Assembly: GCA_013150955.1 (NCBI GenBank)
Contig: JAADJD010000057.1
Location: forward strand, 1-38,822
DNA length: 38,822 nt
Reading direction: 5' to 3'
From: Calditrichota bacterium
GTDB lineage: Bacteria > Calditrichota > Calditrichia > RBG-13-44-9 > J042
The notes under the pieces were generated by a model, which saw only the letters and a program-made list of their open reading frames with translations, was not told the DNA's origin and did not search any database. A program made the position numbers and the translations under genes. Each line of letters starts with the position of its first letter. Within the stretch, counting starts at the first letter, position 1. Below, piece by piece: positions 1 to 7,944 of this stretch.

Positions 1-25
1 AATTATTGTTACTTTAGGAGTTGTC

Positions 26-89
26 CACCCAGATAAATCTGGGTGTTAATGAATGATAATTTCGATTAACTCCTGGCTTTAGCCAGGAG
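26..89. repeat. Inverted pair of REP/IS200-like hairpins
   Basis: Two perfect 9-bp inverted repeats, each with a 2-nt centre, lie at 26-45 (stem CACCCAGAT) and 70-89 (stem CTCCTGGCT). They are in opposite orientation. Read outward on its own strand, each is preceded by ATTAA and has a TTTA loop: minus strand ATTAAC-ACCCAGA-TTTA, plus strand ATTAAC-TCCTGGC-TTTA. This matches the architecture of REP/BIME palindromes or the subterminal hairpins of IS200/IS605-type single-strand transposons. No Y1 transposase gene is in the window; one could lie upstream of position 1. The structure is seen directly; the mobile-element origin is inferred. Confidence 0.55.
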
Positions 90-116
90 AATAGATGACG
101 TAACTGATTGATTATT

Positions 117-132
117 AACCGTTTTAACGGTT
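117..132. repeat. Third short palindrome, terminator-like on +
   Basis: AACCGTT-TT-AACGGTT is a perfect 7-bp inverted repeat followed by three further T residues at 133-135. It is also preceded by ATTA(TT)AA, like the two hairpins upstream. It could be a further REP-like unit or a weak intrinsic terminator for something transcribed from the left. The stem is short and AT-rich, so terminator strength is doubtful. Confidence 0.35.
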
Positions 133-429
133 TTTCAAAATATCTGCTTTATCCTGAATTAGCACAACGGGTAATACAAATAAACCCAGATGATGCAACG
201 GTGATATTTTTCCGTCGCGCAACCTGTGGCAATTTTGCCACAGGGAACACCGGCTTACTATGTTGGGATGCAGACACCATAACGGGAGCCGGGTTCATTC
301 CTGAGATAGGCCAACCATTGCAACATTCAGAAATTTCAATGGGTTACAGACACAGCGGTACACCCGGAATTTGGTAACATGATGGCATACGGGTTGTAGT
401 CAGCCAAATAAAAACAAGGGAGATTCAGC
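133..429. other. Gene-free leader region before the first lipoprotein gene
   Basis: Apart from the palindrome at 223-244 I see no convincing gene here. The longest open frame (108-377) uses a TTG start without a Shine-Dalgarno site and has no recognisable product. A Shine-Dalgarno sequence (AGGGAG, about 417-423) precedes the ATG at 430. No clear promoter was identified. Confidence 0.4.
223..244. repeat. Perfect 10-bp palindrome
   Basis: CCTGTGGCAA-TT-TTGCCACAGG is a perfect inverted repeat with a 2-nt centre. It is the fourth such palindrome in the first 250 bases. It has no T-tract, so it does not look like an intrinsic terminator. It could be a further mobile-element hairpin or a protein-binding site. 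Confidence 0.4.
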
Positions 430-768
430 ATGAAACGGGTACTCTTCTTTTTACTTGGATTTTTGTTATTCAGCTGTTCCACCGTTTCGTATGCACCGTT
501 AAGCGATCAGTCTTTCCCGGTTACCGACGCCTCCCGAATCCAGCTCTACCCGGAAGTCCCTGAAGACAAAGAATTTTTTGAGATTGGTTACATCGCCGTT
601 CAAAGCACGAACGGAGTGGATGAGGTGATGAGGTTGCTCAAAAAACTGGCGGCAGAGAAAGGGGCGGATGCGGTGGTGCGGTTTCGGGTGTCGGTTTCGG
701 CACGCAAAACCTCGCTGGGTGAAATCACCGAGTATTGTGTTCGGGGATTAGCGATCAAATTCAAATAA
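430..768 (+). CDS. Small lipoprotein, YbjQ/RcsF-like fold candidate
   Basis: A 112-residue protein with a short signal peptide and lipobox LFSC (Cys16), so probably a lipid-anchored envelope protein. The mature part has an alternating strand/helix pattern and a motif LAAEKGADAVVRFRV followed by a C-terminal GLAIKF strand. This resembles the pattern of small YbjQ/RcsF-like domains, in which GADAVV precedes a beta strand; that relationship is an inference. AGGGAG lies about 8 bases before the ATG. It is a clear paralogue of the next gene (shared PLS-Q-FP, Q-Y-x-x-P and GA-AV positions) and is separated from it by only 13 bases, so the two are probably co-transcribed. Function unknown. Confidence 0.75.
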   Translation: MKRVLFFLLGFLLFSCSTVSYAPLSDQSFPVTDASRIQLYPEVPEDKEFFEIGYIAVQSTNGVDEVMRLLKKLAAEKGADAVVRFRVSVSARKTSLGEITEYCVRGLAIKFK

Positions 769-781
769 AGGAGGGGATCAA

Positions 782-1117
782 ATGGGCGTCAGGAAACAAA
801 CCGTTCTGTGGACAATGCTGGTGGTGGTCACGCTTTGCCTGTCCTGTGCCCACTACGCCCAGGTGCCTCTGAGCAGCCAGGATTTTCCCGAGGCCGATTG
901 GCGATCGGTACAGGTTTACGGGACGATTCCAAAAGGGATGCGCTATCAGGTTGTGGGCGTGGTTTCTTATTATGGGTTGGGCAGTTTTGGTGAAACCGCA
1001 GTGGAGGAAATTAAAAAGCAGGCCGCAAAATTGGGGGCCACGGCGGTGATCAATTTCGAAATCAATCTGATTAACGGTCGGGTACAGGCCGAAGGCATTG
1101 CCGTCAGACAACAATGA
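782..1117 (+). CDS. Small lipoprotein, tandem paralogue of the preceding gene
   Basis: A 111-residue protein with a signal peptide ending in lipobox LCLSC (Cys22). The mature region aligns with the upstream protein: Y-x-x-V-PLSSQDFP, then VQVYGTIPKG, and a C-terminal AAKLGATAVINFEI segment followed by GIAV. A strong Shine-Dalgarno sequence AGGAGG (769-774) starts immediately after the upstream stop codon, which supports one transcript and a recent tandem duplication. Likely membrane-anchored on the periplasmic side; biochemical role unknown. A dispersed repeat starts 20 bases after its stop codon. Confidence 0.75.
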   Translation: MGVRKQTVLWTMLVVVTLCLSCAHYAQVPLSSQDFPEADWRSVQVYGTIPKGMRYQVVGVVSYYGLGSFGETAVEEIKKQAAKLGATAVINFEINLINGRVQAEGIAVRQQ

Positions 1118-1136
1118 ATCCGAATGGTTTCTTTAA

Positions 1137-1311
1137 CCCAGATTAAGCAATAGCCTACGAATGACACGAATTAACACGAATAAAACCAATAAAATACATT
1201 GGATTGTGTCCGGATGAAAATGTGTGAAAATGTGTTCCAGGGTTTATTCGCGATTTTGTAGATATTTTTTGGTTTCATTCGCGTGATTCGTGGTTTATTA
1301 CATAATTTGGG
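1137..1311 (+). mobile_element. MITE-like dispersed element, copy 1 (forward), TTTAA duplication
   Basis: A 175-bp element starting CCCAGATTAAGCAATAG and ending TTATTACATAATTTGGG. The ends form a long imperfect inverted repeat of about 35 bp containing ACGAAT-ACACGAAT and ATTCGCGTGATTCGT. TTTAA occurs directly before (1132-1136) and after (1312-1316) as a direct repeat, consistent with target-site duplication. It contains no gene; open frames inside it are repeat artefacts that recur at the other copies. It lies between two same-strand genes. Confidence 0.65.
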
Positions 1312-1384
1312 TTTAATCGCTGAGGGATACATAACTTTTAAACCCTTTAAAGCTTGATTGGAAATTGAAAGGAAAGGAACAATT

Positions 1385-1960
1385 ATGGAACGTTTATTAC
1401 GTTTGATTTTCCTGGTGATGCTTGGATTGGGGATCACCGGTTTGGCGCAGGAACATTCAGGAACCCGCTTCGGGGTGGGCATCGATCTCAGCGGGTTTGG
1501 GACGGAGAGTGGGATGGAAAATGTGTACGATAATTTTTATTTCCCCATTCAGATTGGCTCCAGTCTTTTGATTGAACCGGAACTGGGATTCAGCCGAAAG
1601 TCGGTAACCGAAGGTGTTCAAAAATCCAGCCGAATGTTTGTCCGTGCGGGATCGGGTTTCATGATTGTCTCTCAGAAGAACAATACCCAGCTCTACATTG
1701 GACTCCGCGGGTATCTACTACTGGATTCTTTTAAAATTGAAGGAGACGTATTATCCCGAAGCGAAAGCCTGCGAAGAATATTCCTTGGGCCCGTAACCGG
1801 TGCCTTTTATATGATCACTCCCAATCTGGCTATCGGTGGGGAAGTGCTGGTGGAATTTCGAGTGCATGAAGGTGGAGCCGTAAATGGGAGATCTGTGGAG
1901 CTGTCGGGCTCTTCCTTTTCCCGGACGGTGACCCGCGTTCTGTTGCGCTGGTTTTTCTAA
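1385..1960 (+). CDS. Small outer-membrane beta-barrel-type protein
   Basis: A 191-residue protein with a typical Sec signal (about residues 1-22, ending GLAQ). The remainder alternates short amphipathic strands and glycine/serine turns and ends RVLLRWFF. A terminal phenylalanine is the usual recognition signal for outer-membrane barrel insertion. The ATG at 1385 is chosen because AAAGGAAAGGAAC stands directly upstream and because it gives a clean signal peptide; a TTG at 1358 would only add nine charged residues. No family was recognised beyond a porin/OmpA-barrel-like look. The gene runs convergently to the histidine kinase gene, 24 bases away, with no visible terminator between them. Confidence 0.65.
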   Translation: MERLLRLIFLVMLGLGITGLAQEHSGTRFGVGIDLSGFGTESGMENVYDNFYFPIQIGSSLLIEPELGFSRKSVTEGVQKSSRMFVRAGSGFMIVSQKNNTQLYIGLRGYLLLDSFKIEGDVLSRSESLRRIFLGPVTGAFYMITPNLAIGGEVLVEFRVHEGGAVNGRSVELSGSSFSRTVTRVLLRWFF

Positions 1961-1984
1961 CTGGCGGGTTGAAGGGCCATTCCC

Positions 1985-3301
1985 TTAAACCGGGAAACTG
2001 AGCGTGACCGTGGTGCCCTTTCCGGGCTCGCTGTCAATGTGAATCTGTCCACCCATTTGCTCCGTTAATCGCCGGGTGATGGTCATCCCCAGACCGCTCC
2101 CGGTGGCACTCCTGCTAAAAAAGGGATCGAAAATGTGTTCCAACGTTTCCCGATCCATTCCGGTTCCATTATCCTGAACCCGAACCACATAACGAGGACG
2201 GCGGCCCCTGTGCATTTGGGTGTGGATTTGAATACGCCCGTCTTTTTCCGGGATGGCCTTCCGGGCATTGGAGATCACATTCAACAAAATTTGTTTGAAG
2301 GCATCGGCGTCCAGAAGCACGGCTTGATTGCCAGCCCCGGCGGTGAACTGGATGTGCGGATCGTTCAACTGCTGTACCATTTGCTGGATGAGCGTGTCGG
2401 GCACAATTTTTTGGGGCGTTAGTCGGGTGCGGCGGGCAAACTGTAAAAATTCGTTCACCAGCCGGTTCAATCGATCGATCTCTTCCGGGATGAAATTGAA
2501 CATTTCGTTTTGTTCAGAAGCATACTGGCGTTTGAGCACCTCTGCGGTTCCCTTAATGATGCTGAGGGGATTGCGAATTTCGTGGGCCACCATGGCGCTC
2601 ATCTGTCCCAGTTCCGCCAGCCGTTGTTGCTCCTGAAGTTGTCTTTCGGTATTCAGCAACTGCCGGATGGCCAGAACAATCACCGCGGAAAAGATGAGAA
2701 TCAATGCCATGGCCCCAACACCCAGCAGAAAGAGCCCCCGGCGAAAAAACTGCAGGGTCGCAAAAAAATGGGTGGGCATCTCGGCCACCAGCACCGCAGA
2801 AACGTTTCCGTACAGGGAATTAAAAATGGGCGTGTATCCAATTAAATAAAAATCGCCATCAAATTCGATCAGTTCCGGTTCAGGAAATTCTCCTTCCAGC
2901 GCCTGTAAAAAACGGGGATTCCGGGTGGGGAAGCGCTGCTGGGACGCCCCGATGGTAAAATCCACGCGATGATCGATCAAAATCCGGCCATCCAGGGTCA
3001 GAATCAGAATGTCGTTTAACCCGCTGTTCTGTTTTATTTCCCACAACAGTTGCTGGTAGTAAAGCACGCCGGGTCGGGTTTCGTCTCCGGGATGGATGGC
3101 TTCCAGTTCCTCTCCGTTGAACAGGCGGGTGGCAATTTGTTGCATATGTTTGAATTGGCCGTTAAGTTGCGAAAGGATCTCCCTTTCCAGGCGGTTCAGG
3201 AAAAAATATCCCCACAGGTTCAGACCCATCAGGACGGTTATGCCCAGAACAATGATGGCATACAGCGTTGGCTTGTGGGTAAGCCATTGCCTAAAGGTCA
3301 T
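1985..3301 (-). CDS. Orphan membrane sensor histidine kinase
   Basis: A 438-residue sensor kinase. Transmembrane segments at about residues 12-34 and 189-212 enclose a ~150-residue extracytoplasmic sensing domain. A helical linker (TERQLQEQQRLAELGQ) leads into the HisKA dimerisation box MVAHEIRNPLS with the phosphoacceptor at His240. The HATPase region has N-box (NVISNARKA), G1 (DNGTGMD), F-box (FDPFF) and G2 (GSGLGM). The start at 3301 follows GGGAAG and gives a normal N-terminus just before TM1. It overlaps the 3' end of the upstream NYN gene by 11 bases, indicating translational coupling. No response regulator is adjacent, so its partner is encoded elsewhere. Confidence 0.88.
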   Translation of the reverse strand: MTFRQWLTHKPTLYAIIVLGITVLMGLNLWGYFFLNRLEREILSQLNGQFKHMQQIATRLFNGEELEAIHPGDETRPGVLYYQQLLWEIKQNSGLNDILILTLDGRILIDHRVDFTIGASQQRFPTRNPRFLQALEGEFPEPELIEFDGDFYLIGYTPIFNSLYGNVSAVLVAEMPTHFFATLQFFRRGLFLLGVGAMALILIFSAVIVLAIRQLLNTERQLQEQQRLAELGQMSAMVAHEIRNPLSIIKGTAEVLKRQYASEQNEMFNFIPEEIDRLNRLVNEFLQFARRTRLTPQKIVPDTLIQQMVQQLNDPHIQFTAGAGNQAVLLDADAFKQILLNVISNARKAIPEKDGRIQIHTQMHRGRRPRYVVRVQDNGTGMDRETLEHIFDPFFSRSATGSGLGMTITRRLTEQMGGQIHIDSEPGKGTTVTLSFPV

Positions 3302-3806
3302 CGGTATCTTCCCGATTAAACAGATCCATCCATTCCTGTATTTCCTGATCGCTGAGATCGGGTTCGTACTTTCCGCGGGCTTTTTCCAGTTCACTGTCCG
3401 CGGGTTCGGCCGGGGTGGGTGGAGAAAACAGCTGGCGACAAAATTCCTCGCTGCTCCAGCTTCGGGCGCCGTGGTCACTGGCGGTAAAGCGAATGGCCTG
3501 GTCGGAGCTGACCACCACCAGGTGATGGGCGTTCTTCTCCTGGCGGATCAGCTGCCGAATCACATCGTCGGCTTCCTGATGAGGTGCGGAAAAGATCACC
3601 TTCACCCGTCGGGCCTGAAAACGACGATTGTTGGTCTGTAGCGAGCTGTCGAACACCACCACCACTTCCACTCCGTGCTGGTTGGCGTAACTGTACAGGA
3701 GCCGGATGAGGTGATCCCGCTGACCTTCCAGATCCAGATTCAGGGGAGTATGGAATGCCGGGGAGTGGAGTAGATTGTATCCATCGATGAGGATTTTTTC
3801 CTGCAT
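3291..3806 (-). CDS. NYN-domain (YacP/Rae1-like) endoribonuclease
   Basis: A 171-residue protein starting MQEKILIDGYNLLHS. It has the PIN-like NYN fold with acidic positions Asp8 (LIDGYN), Asp53 (VFDSS), Asp80/Asp81 (EADDVI) and Asp102 (SSDQAI), which are the expected metal-binding residues. The family includes Bacillus Rae1/YacP, a ribosome-dependent mRNA nuclease. The acidic ~40-residue C-terminal tail is extra. The ATG at 3806 is preceded by AGGAG at proper spacing; an upstream in-frame start at 3947 would add 47 residues of low-complexity, non-conserved sequence. First gene of a two-gene unit with the histidine kinase; the functional link between them is not obvious. Confidence 0.82.
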   Translation of the reverse strand: MQEKILIDGYNLLHSPAFHTPLNLDLEGQRDHLIRLLYSYANQHGVEVVVVFDSSLQTNNRRFQARRVKVIFSAPHQEADDVIRQLIRQEKNAHHLVVVSSDQAIRFTASDHGARSWSSEEFCRQLFSPPTPAEPADSELEKARGKYEPDLSDQEIQEWMDLFNREDTDDL

Positions 3807-4279
3807 GGCCCCGTCTCCTGTGTGTTTGGAAAAAAATACACGGCATCCCCTGGCTTTGCAAGCGCTTTTCTTTTCCGGCACGGTCCCCGAATGGGAAAGC
3901 GCCAGGTTCGGTATCCTTGCCTGGCAGGATATTCCCTTTATTTTCAATCGATTATGCCCACGAAAAATGAGTTCCGCGGGAACCTAAAATCCAGGCCGGT
4001 GTTGAAATCATAAAATTCTTTTATGCTCCGGACAGGTGGCCGGGGAAGGGGGTGGGGCCAGGATGGGGAGATTTTTCAGGAAAGGTTACGTCAGTCGGAA
4101 AATTTGCAAAATTCCGGTAACCCTGGTGGAATTCGGCGTATAATAGAGACACTGGAATGAAGGGGAGCGAAATGTCTGCGATTTCGGCAAAGTTAGCTGA
4201 TTTTCGTATGAAAATTTTATAAATTTGTGTATTATATGGATTCGAAAATAAAAACATAAAAATAGGAGGTGGTTCTTAT
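3807..4279. other. Divergent intergenic region with G-quadruplex motif and AT-rich promoter zone
   Basis: This 473-bp gap separates divergent genes and should carry both promoters. At 4042-4068 the plus strand has four runs of 4-5 guanines separated by 2, 1 and 7 bases, a textbook G-quadruplex motif. The stretch 4195-4262 is strongly AT-rich and contains -10-like TATTAT (4230-4235) before the metallopeptidase gene; another TATAAT lies at 4139-4144. Neither has a convincing -35 box. No ORF or RNA gene was recognised. Confidence 0.4.
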
Positions 4280-4963
4280 ATGTTTTTCTGGGACCCAACG
4301 TTCATTCTGCTGATTCCTGCATTAATTCTGGCGATTTACGCCCAGACCAAAGTGAAGAGTGCGTATCGGAAGTACAGTGCCGTGCGGAACGCTCACGGTT
4401 TGACCGGTTATCAGGCGGCCGTGGAGCTGTTGCGCATGAACGGGATATCCGATGTGGAGGTTGAAGAAGTTCCCGGAGAACTGTCCGACCACTACGACCC
4501 CCGCACAAAAACGGTGCGGCTGTCCAGTATGAACTATCACAGCGACTCCCTGGCAGCCGTGGCCGTGGCGGCTCATGAGGTGGGTCATGTAATACAACAT
4601 GCCACCGGATACGTCCCGCTGCAAATTCGCCATGCCATCCTGCCGGTTACCAATCTGGGGTCCTGGATGGCGTTCCCGCTGTTTTTTGTTGGGCTTATCT
4701 TCAGCTGGCCCCAGCTGATGGATCTGGGAATCCTCTTTTTTACCGGTGTGGTGTTGTTCCACGTGGTGACGTTGCCGGTGGAATTTAACGCCAGTCATCG
4801 GGCCTTGCTGCAACTCCAATCGCACGGATTTTTAACGGCTCAGGAGATTGGCGGCGCAAAGAAGGTGTTGAATGCCGCGGCGTTAACCTACGTGGCCGCT
4901 GCAACTATGGCGTTAATGAACCTGATCCGTCTGTTACTGTTACGAAACATGGCGGATGAGTAA
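4280..4963 (+). CDS. Membrane zinc metallopeptidase, YugP family
   Basis: A 227-residue integral membrane protein of the neutral zinc metallopeptidase family (Zn_peptidase_2, YugP-like). Hydrophobic segments lie near residues 5-20, in the central 125-165 region and at about 200-220. The catalytic HEVGH sits at residues 99-103 (AAHEVGHVIQHA); the conserved downstream PVEFNASHRAL segment supplies the family's third ligand region. Length is normal for the family. Shine-Dalgarno AGGAGGTGG lies about 8 bases before the ATG. The HtrA-type protease gene follows after 27 bases, so the pair probably forms an envelope protein-quality-control unit. Physiological substrates of the family are poorly known. 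Confidence 0.88.
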   Translation: MFFWDPTFILLIPALILAIYAQTKVKSAYRKYSAVRNAHGLTGYQAAVELLRMNGISDVEVEEVPGELSDHYDPRTKTVRLSSMNYHSDSLAAVAVAAHEVGHVIQHATGYVPLQIRHAILPVTNLGSWMAFPLFFVGLIFSWPQLMDLGILFFTGVVLFHVVTLPVEFNASHRALLQLQSHGFLTAQEIGGAKKVLNAAALTYVAAATMALMNLIRLLLLRNMADE

Positions 4964-4990
4964 GCTTAATCAAATAGAACGGATACATTC

Positions 4991-6649
4991 ATGGATACAT
5001 TAAAAAAAATTCTGGTGTTGCTCACCAGTCTGGCCATGATTGGCCTGGTTGTGTATGTGATTGTGGTATCCTCGGCAACTCAGCCGGTGAAGACAGAAGC
5101 CCCAACGCGAGACACGGTACGCATTGAAGTCCCGATTCCCACGGAACCCGAAAATCCCTTAACCATGGAACCCGATACCAGTTCGGTGGCGACGGTGCCC
5201 GGGCCATCTGCCCGGGCCTCCACCGATACCATCGGGTGGATGCGTGCCCCCAAGGTGACCCCGGAAGTACCCCCGCTCAGGCCAGAACAGCGGGTCTTCC
5301 CCTATCTGAATCCGAACCCATTTTTCACCGCGGCGGCAAAGCGGATTCTGCCAGCGGTGGTGTCCATCCACAGTACCCGCAAGGTGAAGGCACCACGGGG
5401 CGATTCCTTCCACTGGTTCCTGCCCCGTAAAGATAATGAAGAGGACGATTCCGAGGATGAAGAAGGCCAGGAGTTCTTTCATCCGGGAACCGGTTCGGGG
5501 ATCATTATCGGGCACAATGGGTATATCCTCACCAATTATCACGTGGTTGAGGGGGCCCAGGAGCTTCGGGTGAAATTGTATGACAAGCGGGAGTTCGAGG
5601 CCCGCTATGTGGGGGGCGATCCCACCACCGACGTGGCGCTCATTAAAATCGATGCGCACGATTTGCCGGTGGCGTACATCGGGAATTCGGACAGCGTGCA
5701 AATTGGCGAATGGGTAATGGCGGTGGGCAATCCGCTGAATTTTACGTCCACCGTAACTGCGGGTATTGTAAGCGCCATTGGACGCGATATTAGCATCATT
5801 GACGTGGATTACCGCATCGAGAATTTTATTCAAACCGACGCGGTAATCAATCCCGGAAACAGCGGTGGTGCTCTGGTGAATTTAAAAGGGGAAGTCATTG
5901 GAATTAATACTGCCATTGCCACCCGAACCGGGCTTTACCAGGGGTACGGGTTTGCCATCCCGATCAATCTGGCCAAAAAGGTGGCAGACGATTTGCTGCG
6001 CTACGGCCGGGTGCGTCGGGGATTCCTTGGGGTGAGCATCGAGAACGTGTCTGATGCCAACGCCAAGGGAGTGGGCCTGCCCCGACCGATCGGTGCCCTG
6101 GTGCAGGGGGTGCAGAAGGGCTTTCCTGCAGAAAAGGCTGGCATCCGCCAGGGGGATATCATCATTGCGGTGAATGGCCGCGAAGTCACCTCGGTGAATG
6201 ATCTGCAGTTGCGCATTGCTCAGCATTCTCCGGGGGATCGGGTGCGGATTACCATCTGGCGGGACGGTCGCGCCATTGATCTGGATGTGGTACTGGGAGA
6301 AGCACCCATTAATCAGGCACAGGCCGCAGTACCCCCACAAAACGAGCCCCTGAAGTATGAGCGTCTGGGATTGACCCTGCGGGAAATTACCGAGCAGGAC
6401 ATGGCCCATTTTAATGTGGATCGCGGGGTGTACATTGCACGGGTGGCGCCGGGTTCGCCAGCGGACGTGGGCAATATCTTCCCGGCCGAAATTTTACTGG
6501 AAATTAATGGCGAACCGGTAAACAGCGTGGCCGATTTTGATCGCATTCTGTCCCGGGCACGCCCTGGTGAGATCTTGAAAATGCTGCTGCGCACTCGCTC
6601 CACCGTCAATCGGGATCGGATTGTCTACGTGCAGGTGCCCGAGGATTAA
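4991..6649 (+). CDS. HtrA/Deg-family periplasmic serine protease with two PDZ domains
   Basis: A 552-residue membrane-anchored protease/chaperone. An N-terminal hydrophobic anchor (about residues 7-27) is followed by a ~80-residue proline/threonine-rich linker. The trypsin-like domain spans about 110-340 with catalytic triad His184 (TNYHVVEG), Asp214 (TTDVALIKID) and Ser291 (NPGNSGGAL). Two PDZ domains follow (about 345-440 and 460-545). A notable acidic insertion (residues 149-160, rich in Glu/Asp) lies in the LA-loop region that controls oligomerisation in DegP-type proteins. It probably degrades or refolds damaged envelope proteins. Its Shine-Dalgarno is weak, so translation may depend on the preceding metallopeptidase gene. 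Confidence 0.92.
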   Translation: MDTLKKILVLLTSLAMIGLVVYVIVVSSATQPVKTEAPTRDTVRIEVPIPTEPENPLTMEPDTSSVATVPGPSARASTDTIGWMRAPKVTPEVPPLRPEQRVFPYLNPNPFFTAAAKRILPAVVSIHSTRKVKAPRGDSFHWFLPRKDNEEDDSEDEEGQEFFHPGTGSGIIIGHNGYILTNYHVVEGAQELRVKLYDKREFEARYVGGDPTTDVALIKIDAHDLPVAYIGNSDSVQIGEWVMAVGNPLNFTSTVTAGIVSAIGRDISIIDVDYRIENFIQTDAVINPGNSGGALVNLKGEVIGINTAIATRTGLYQGYGFAIPINLAKKVADDLLRYGRVRRGFLGVSIENVSDANAKGVGLPRPIGALVQGVQKGFPAEKAGIRQGDIIIAVNGREVTSVNDLQLRIAQHSPGDRVRITIWRDGRAIDLDVVLGEAPINQAQAAVPPQNEPLKYERLGLTLREITEQDMAHFNVDRGVYIARVAPGSPADVGNIFPAEILLEINGEPVNSVADFDRILSRARPGEILKMLLRTRSTVNRDRIVYVQVPED

Positions 6650-6679
6650 CGGGCAGACGGGCAGGACGGTTCAGCGTGC

Positions 6680-6700
6680 CGGGTGGGCAAACCTCCCGGA
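6680..6700 (+). terminator. GC-rich hairpin after the HtrA gene
   Basis: CCGGG-T-GG...CC-T-CCCGG forms a stem with one mismatch and a loop of about 5 nt, 30 bases after the protease stop codon. There is no T-tract after it, so it may be a transcript-stabilising or Rho-associated hairpin rather than an intrinsic terminator. Confidence 0.25.
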
Positions 6701-6812
6701 CGGTTGCAGTAGGGAAAGGGCCAGTCTTTTGTTTTGAAATGTCCGGCAGACGAAATTTGCCATCCACGAAAACAGGCATCGTCTGCCATCAGGAATGGTT
6801 TCCAGATAGATC

Positions 6813-7487
6813 ATGAAAAACGACATTAAATGGTTTTTCCGCCGCAAATTTACCTTCCTGCGGGTAATGAATTACAAGCGCCTGCTGTGTTTTACACGGA
6901 ACAGCTACCTGGCACAAACTGGATGGACGGAAAGCCTCCGACGCGGGTATCCCTGCGATGCGGAAGGTCGTCCGTTGCCCTGGATGAATTATTCCTTCAT
7001 CGCGTTTATTAAGGAGCGTCTGCAGCCGGAGATGGTAGTGCTGGAGTTCGGCGCCGGGTATTCGTCCCTGTTCTGGGCAGCCCATGTAAAGCACGTATTC
7101 TCGGTGGAGCATGATGCGTTTTTCATCGAATTGCTAAAAGACGAATTGCCAGGAAATGTGACGGTATATCATGCGGCTCCTGGAAGTGAGCCTCCCTATT
7201 ATGCGTTTGGAGAATACATCTCTACCCGCAATGGCGGACTGAAATTTGATATAGTGGTCATTGATGGGTTGGCGCGGGTGCAGTGCGCCCGTCGGGCACC
7301 TGAACTGCTGACACACCGGGGGGTGATTATTCTGGATGATTCCCAGCGACCGGAATATCGGGAGGCTCATACGTTTCTGCAGAGATCGGGATTCAAGCAT
7401 CTGACGTTCGAGGGATTGAAACCGGCTGACCGTGGTGTCAACTGCACCACTATTTTTTACCGGGACGCCAATTGTCTGCAGATCTAA
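6813..7487 (+). CDS. SAM-dependent methyltransferase-like protein
   Basis: A 224-residue soluble protein with a Rossmann-type methyltransferase core. The glycine-rich motif I VVLEFGAGYSS is at about residues 75-85, the acidic end of strand 2 (SVEHD) at about 97-101, a post-motif VVIDGLAR at 148-155 and IILDDSQ at 172-178. The N-terminal ~60 residues are basic and aromatic. No substrate can be deduced; similar proteins occur near glycosylation and surface genes. The ATG at 6813 has no strong Shine-Dalgarno site. The gene stands alone and runs convergently toward uvrA across a repeat-filled gap. Confidence 0.7.
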   Translation: MKNDIKWFFRRKFTFLRVMNYKRLLCFTRNSYLAQTGWTESLRRGYPCDAEGRPLPWMNYSFIAFIKERLQPEMVVLEFGAGYSSLFWAAHVKHVFSVEHDAFFIELLKDELPGNVTVYHAAPGSEPPYYAFGEYISTRNGGLKFDIVVIDGLARVQCARRAPELLTHRGVIILDDSQRPEYREAHTFLQRSGFKHLTFEGLKPADRGVNCTTIFYRDANCLQI

Positions 7488-7509
7488 CGCGGCAATTCGA
7501 TGCGCTTAA

Positions 7510-7930
7510 CCCCGGATGATGCATTCGCCTACGAATTACGCCAATTCACGCGATAACCCCAAATTTTTCATTCGCCTACGAATTACACGGATTAACCCAG
7601 ATTATGCAATAGCCTACGAATGACACGAATTAACACGAATAAAAATAATAAACCCGGATTATGCATTAAACAACGAATTGCACGAATTAACACCAATAAA
7701 AATAATAGAATGCGCTTGATTCTATCTGGATGAAAATGTTTTCCTGGATATATTCGTTATTTTGTTGATTTTATTCGAATTCATTCGCGTGATTCGCGGT
7801 TTCATGCATTATTTGGGATAAAATTCATTGGATGATATCTGGATGAAAATGTGTTTTGTGGTTTATTCACGATTGTGTAGATATTTTTTGGTTTCATTCG
7901 TGTGATTCGTGGTTTATTGCATAATTTGGG
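7510..7930 (+). mobile_element. Composite cluster of the dispersed element (copy 2, nested ends)
   Basis: A 421-bp block built from several partial copies of the dispersed element. Left-end-like sequences (CCC..GATTATGCA followed by ACGAATT-ACACG) recur at about 7511, 7558, 7596 and 7655. Right-end-like sequences (CGTGATTCGyGGTTT..GCAT-ATTTGGG) end near 7828 and 7930. TTAA flanks both outer ends (7506-7509, 7931-7934); since TTAA is itself palindromic this is weak evidence for a duplication. The block fills the convergent gap between the methyltransferase gene and uvrA. Confidence 0.6.
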
Positions 7931-7944
7931 TTAAACGGCGTGTT

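Noticed and set aside
108-377. 89-codon open frame at the window start
   Set aside because: TTG start without Shine-Dalgarno, overlaps two palindromes, no family resemblance. Probably non-coding.
7510-7930. CRISPR array
   Set aside because: The repeats are of unequal length and spacing, have inverted ends, and are not separated by unique spacers; no cas genes are nearby.
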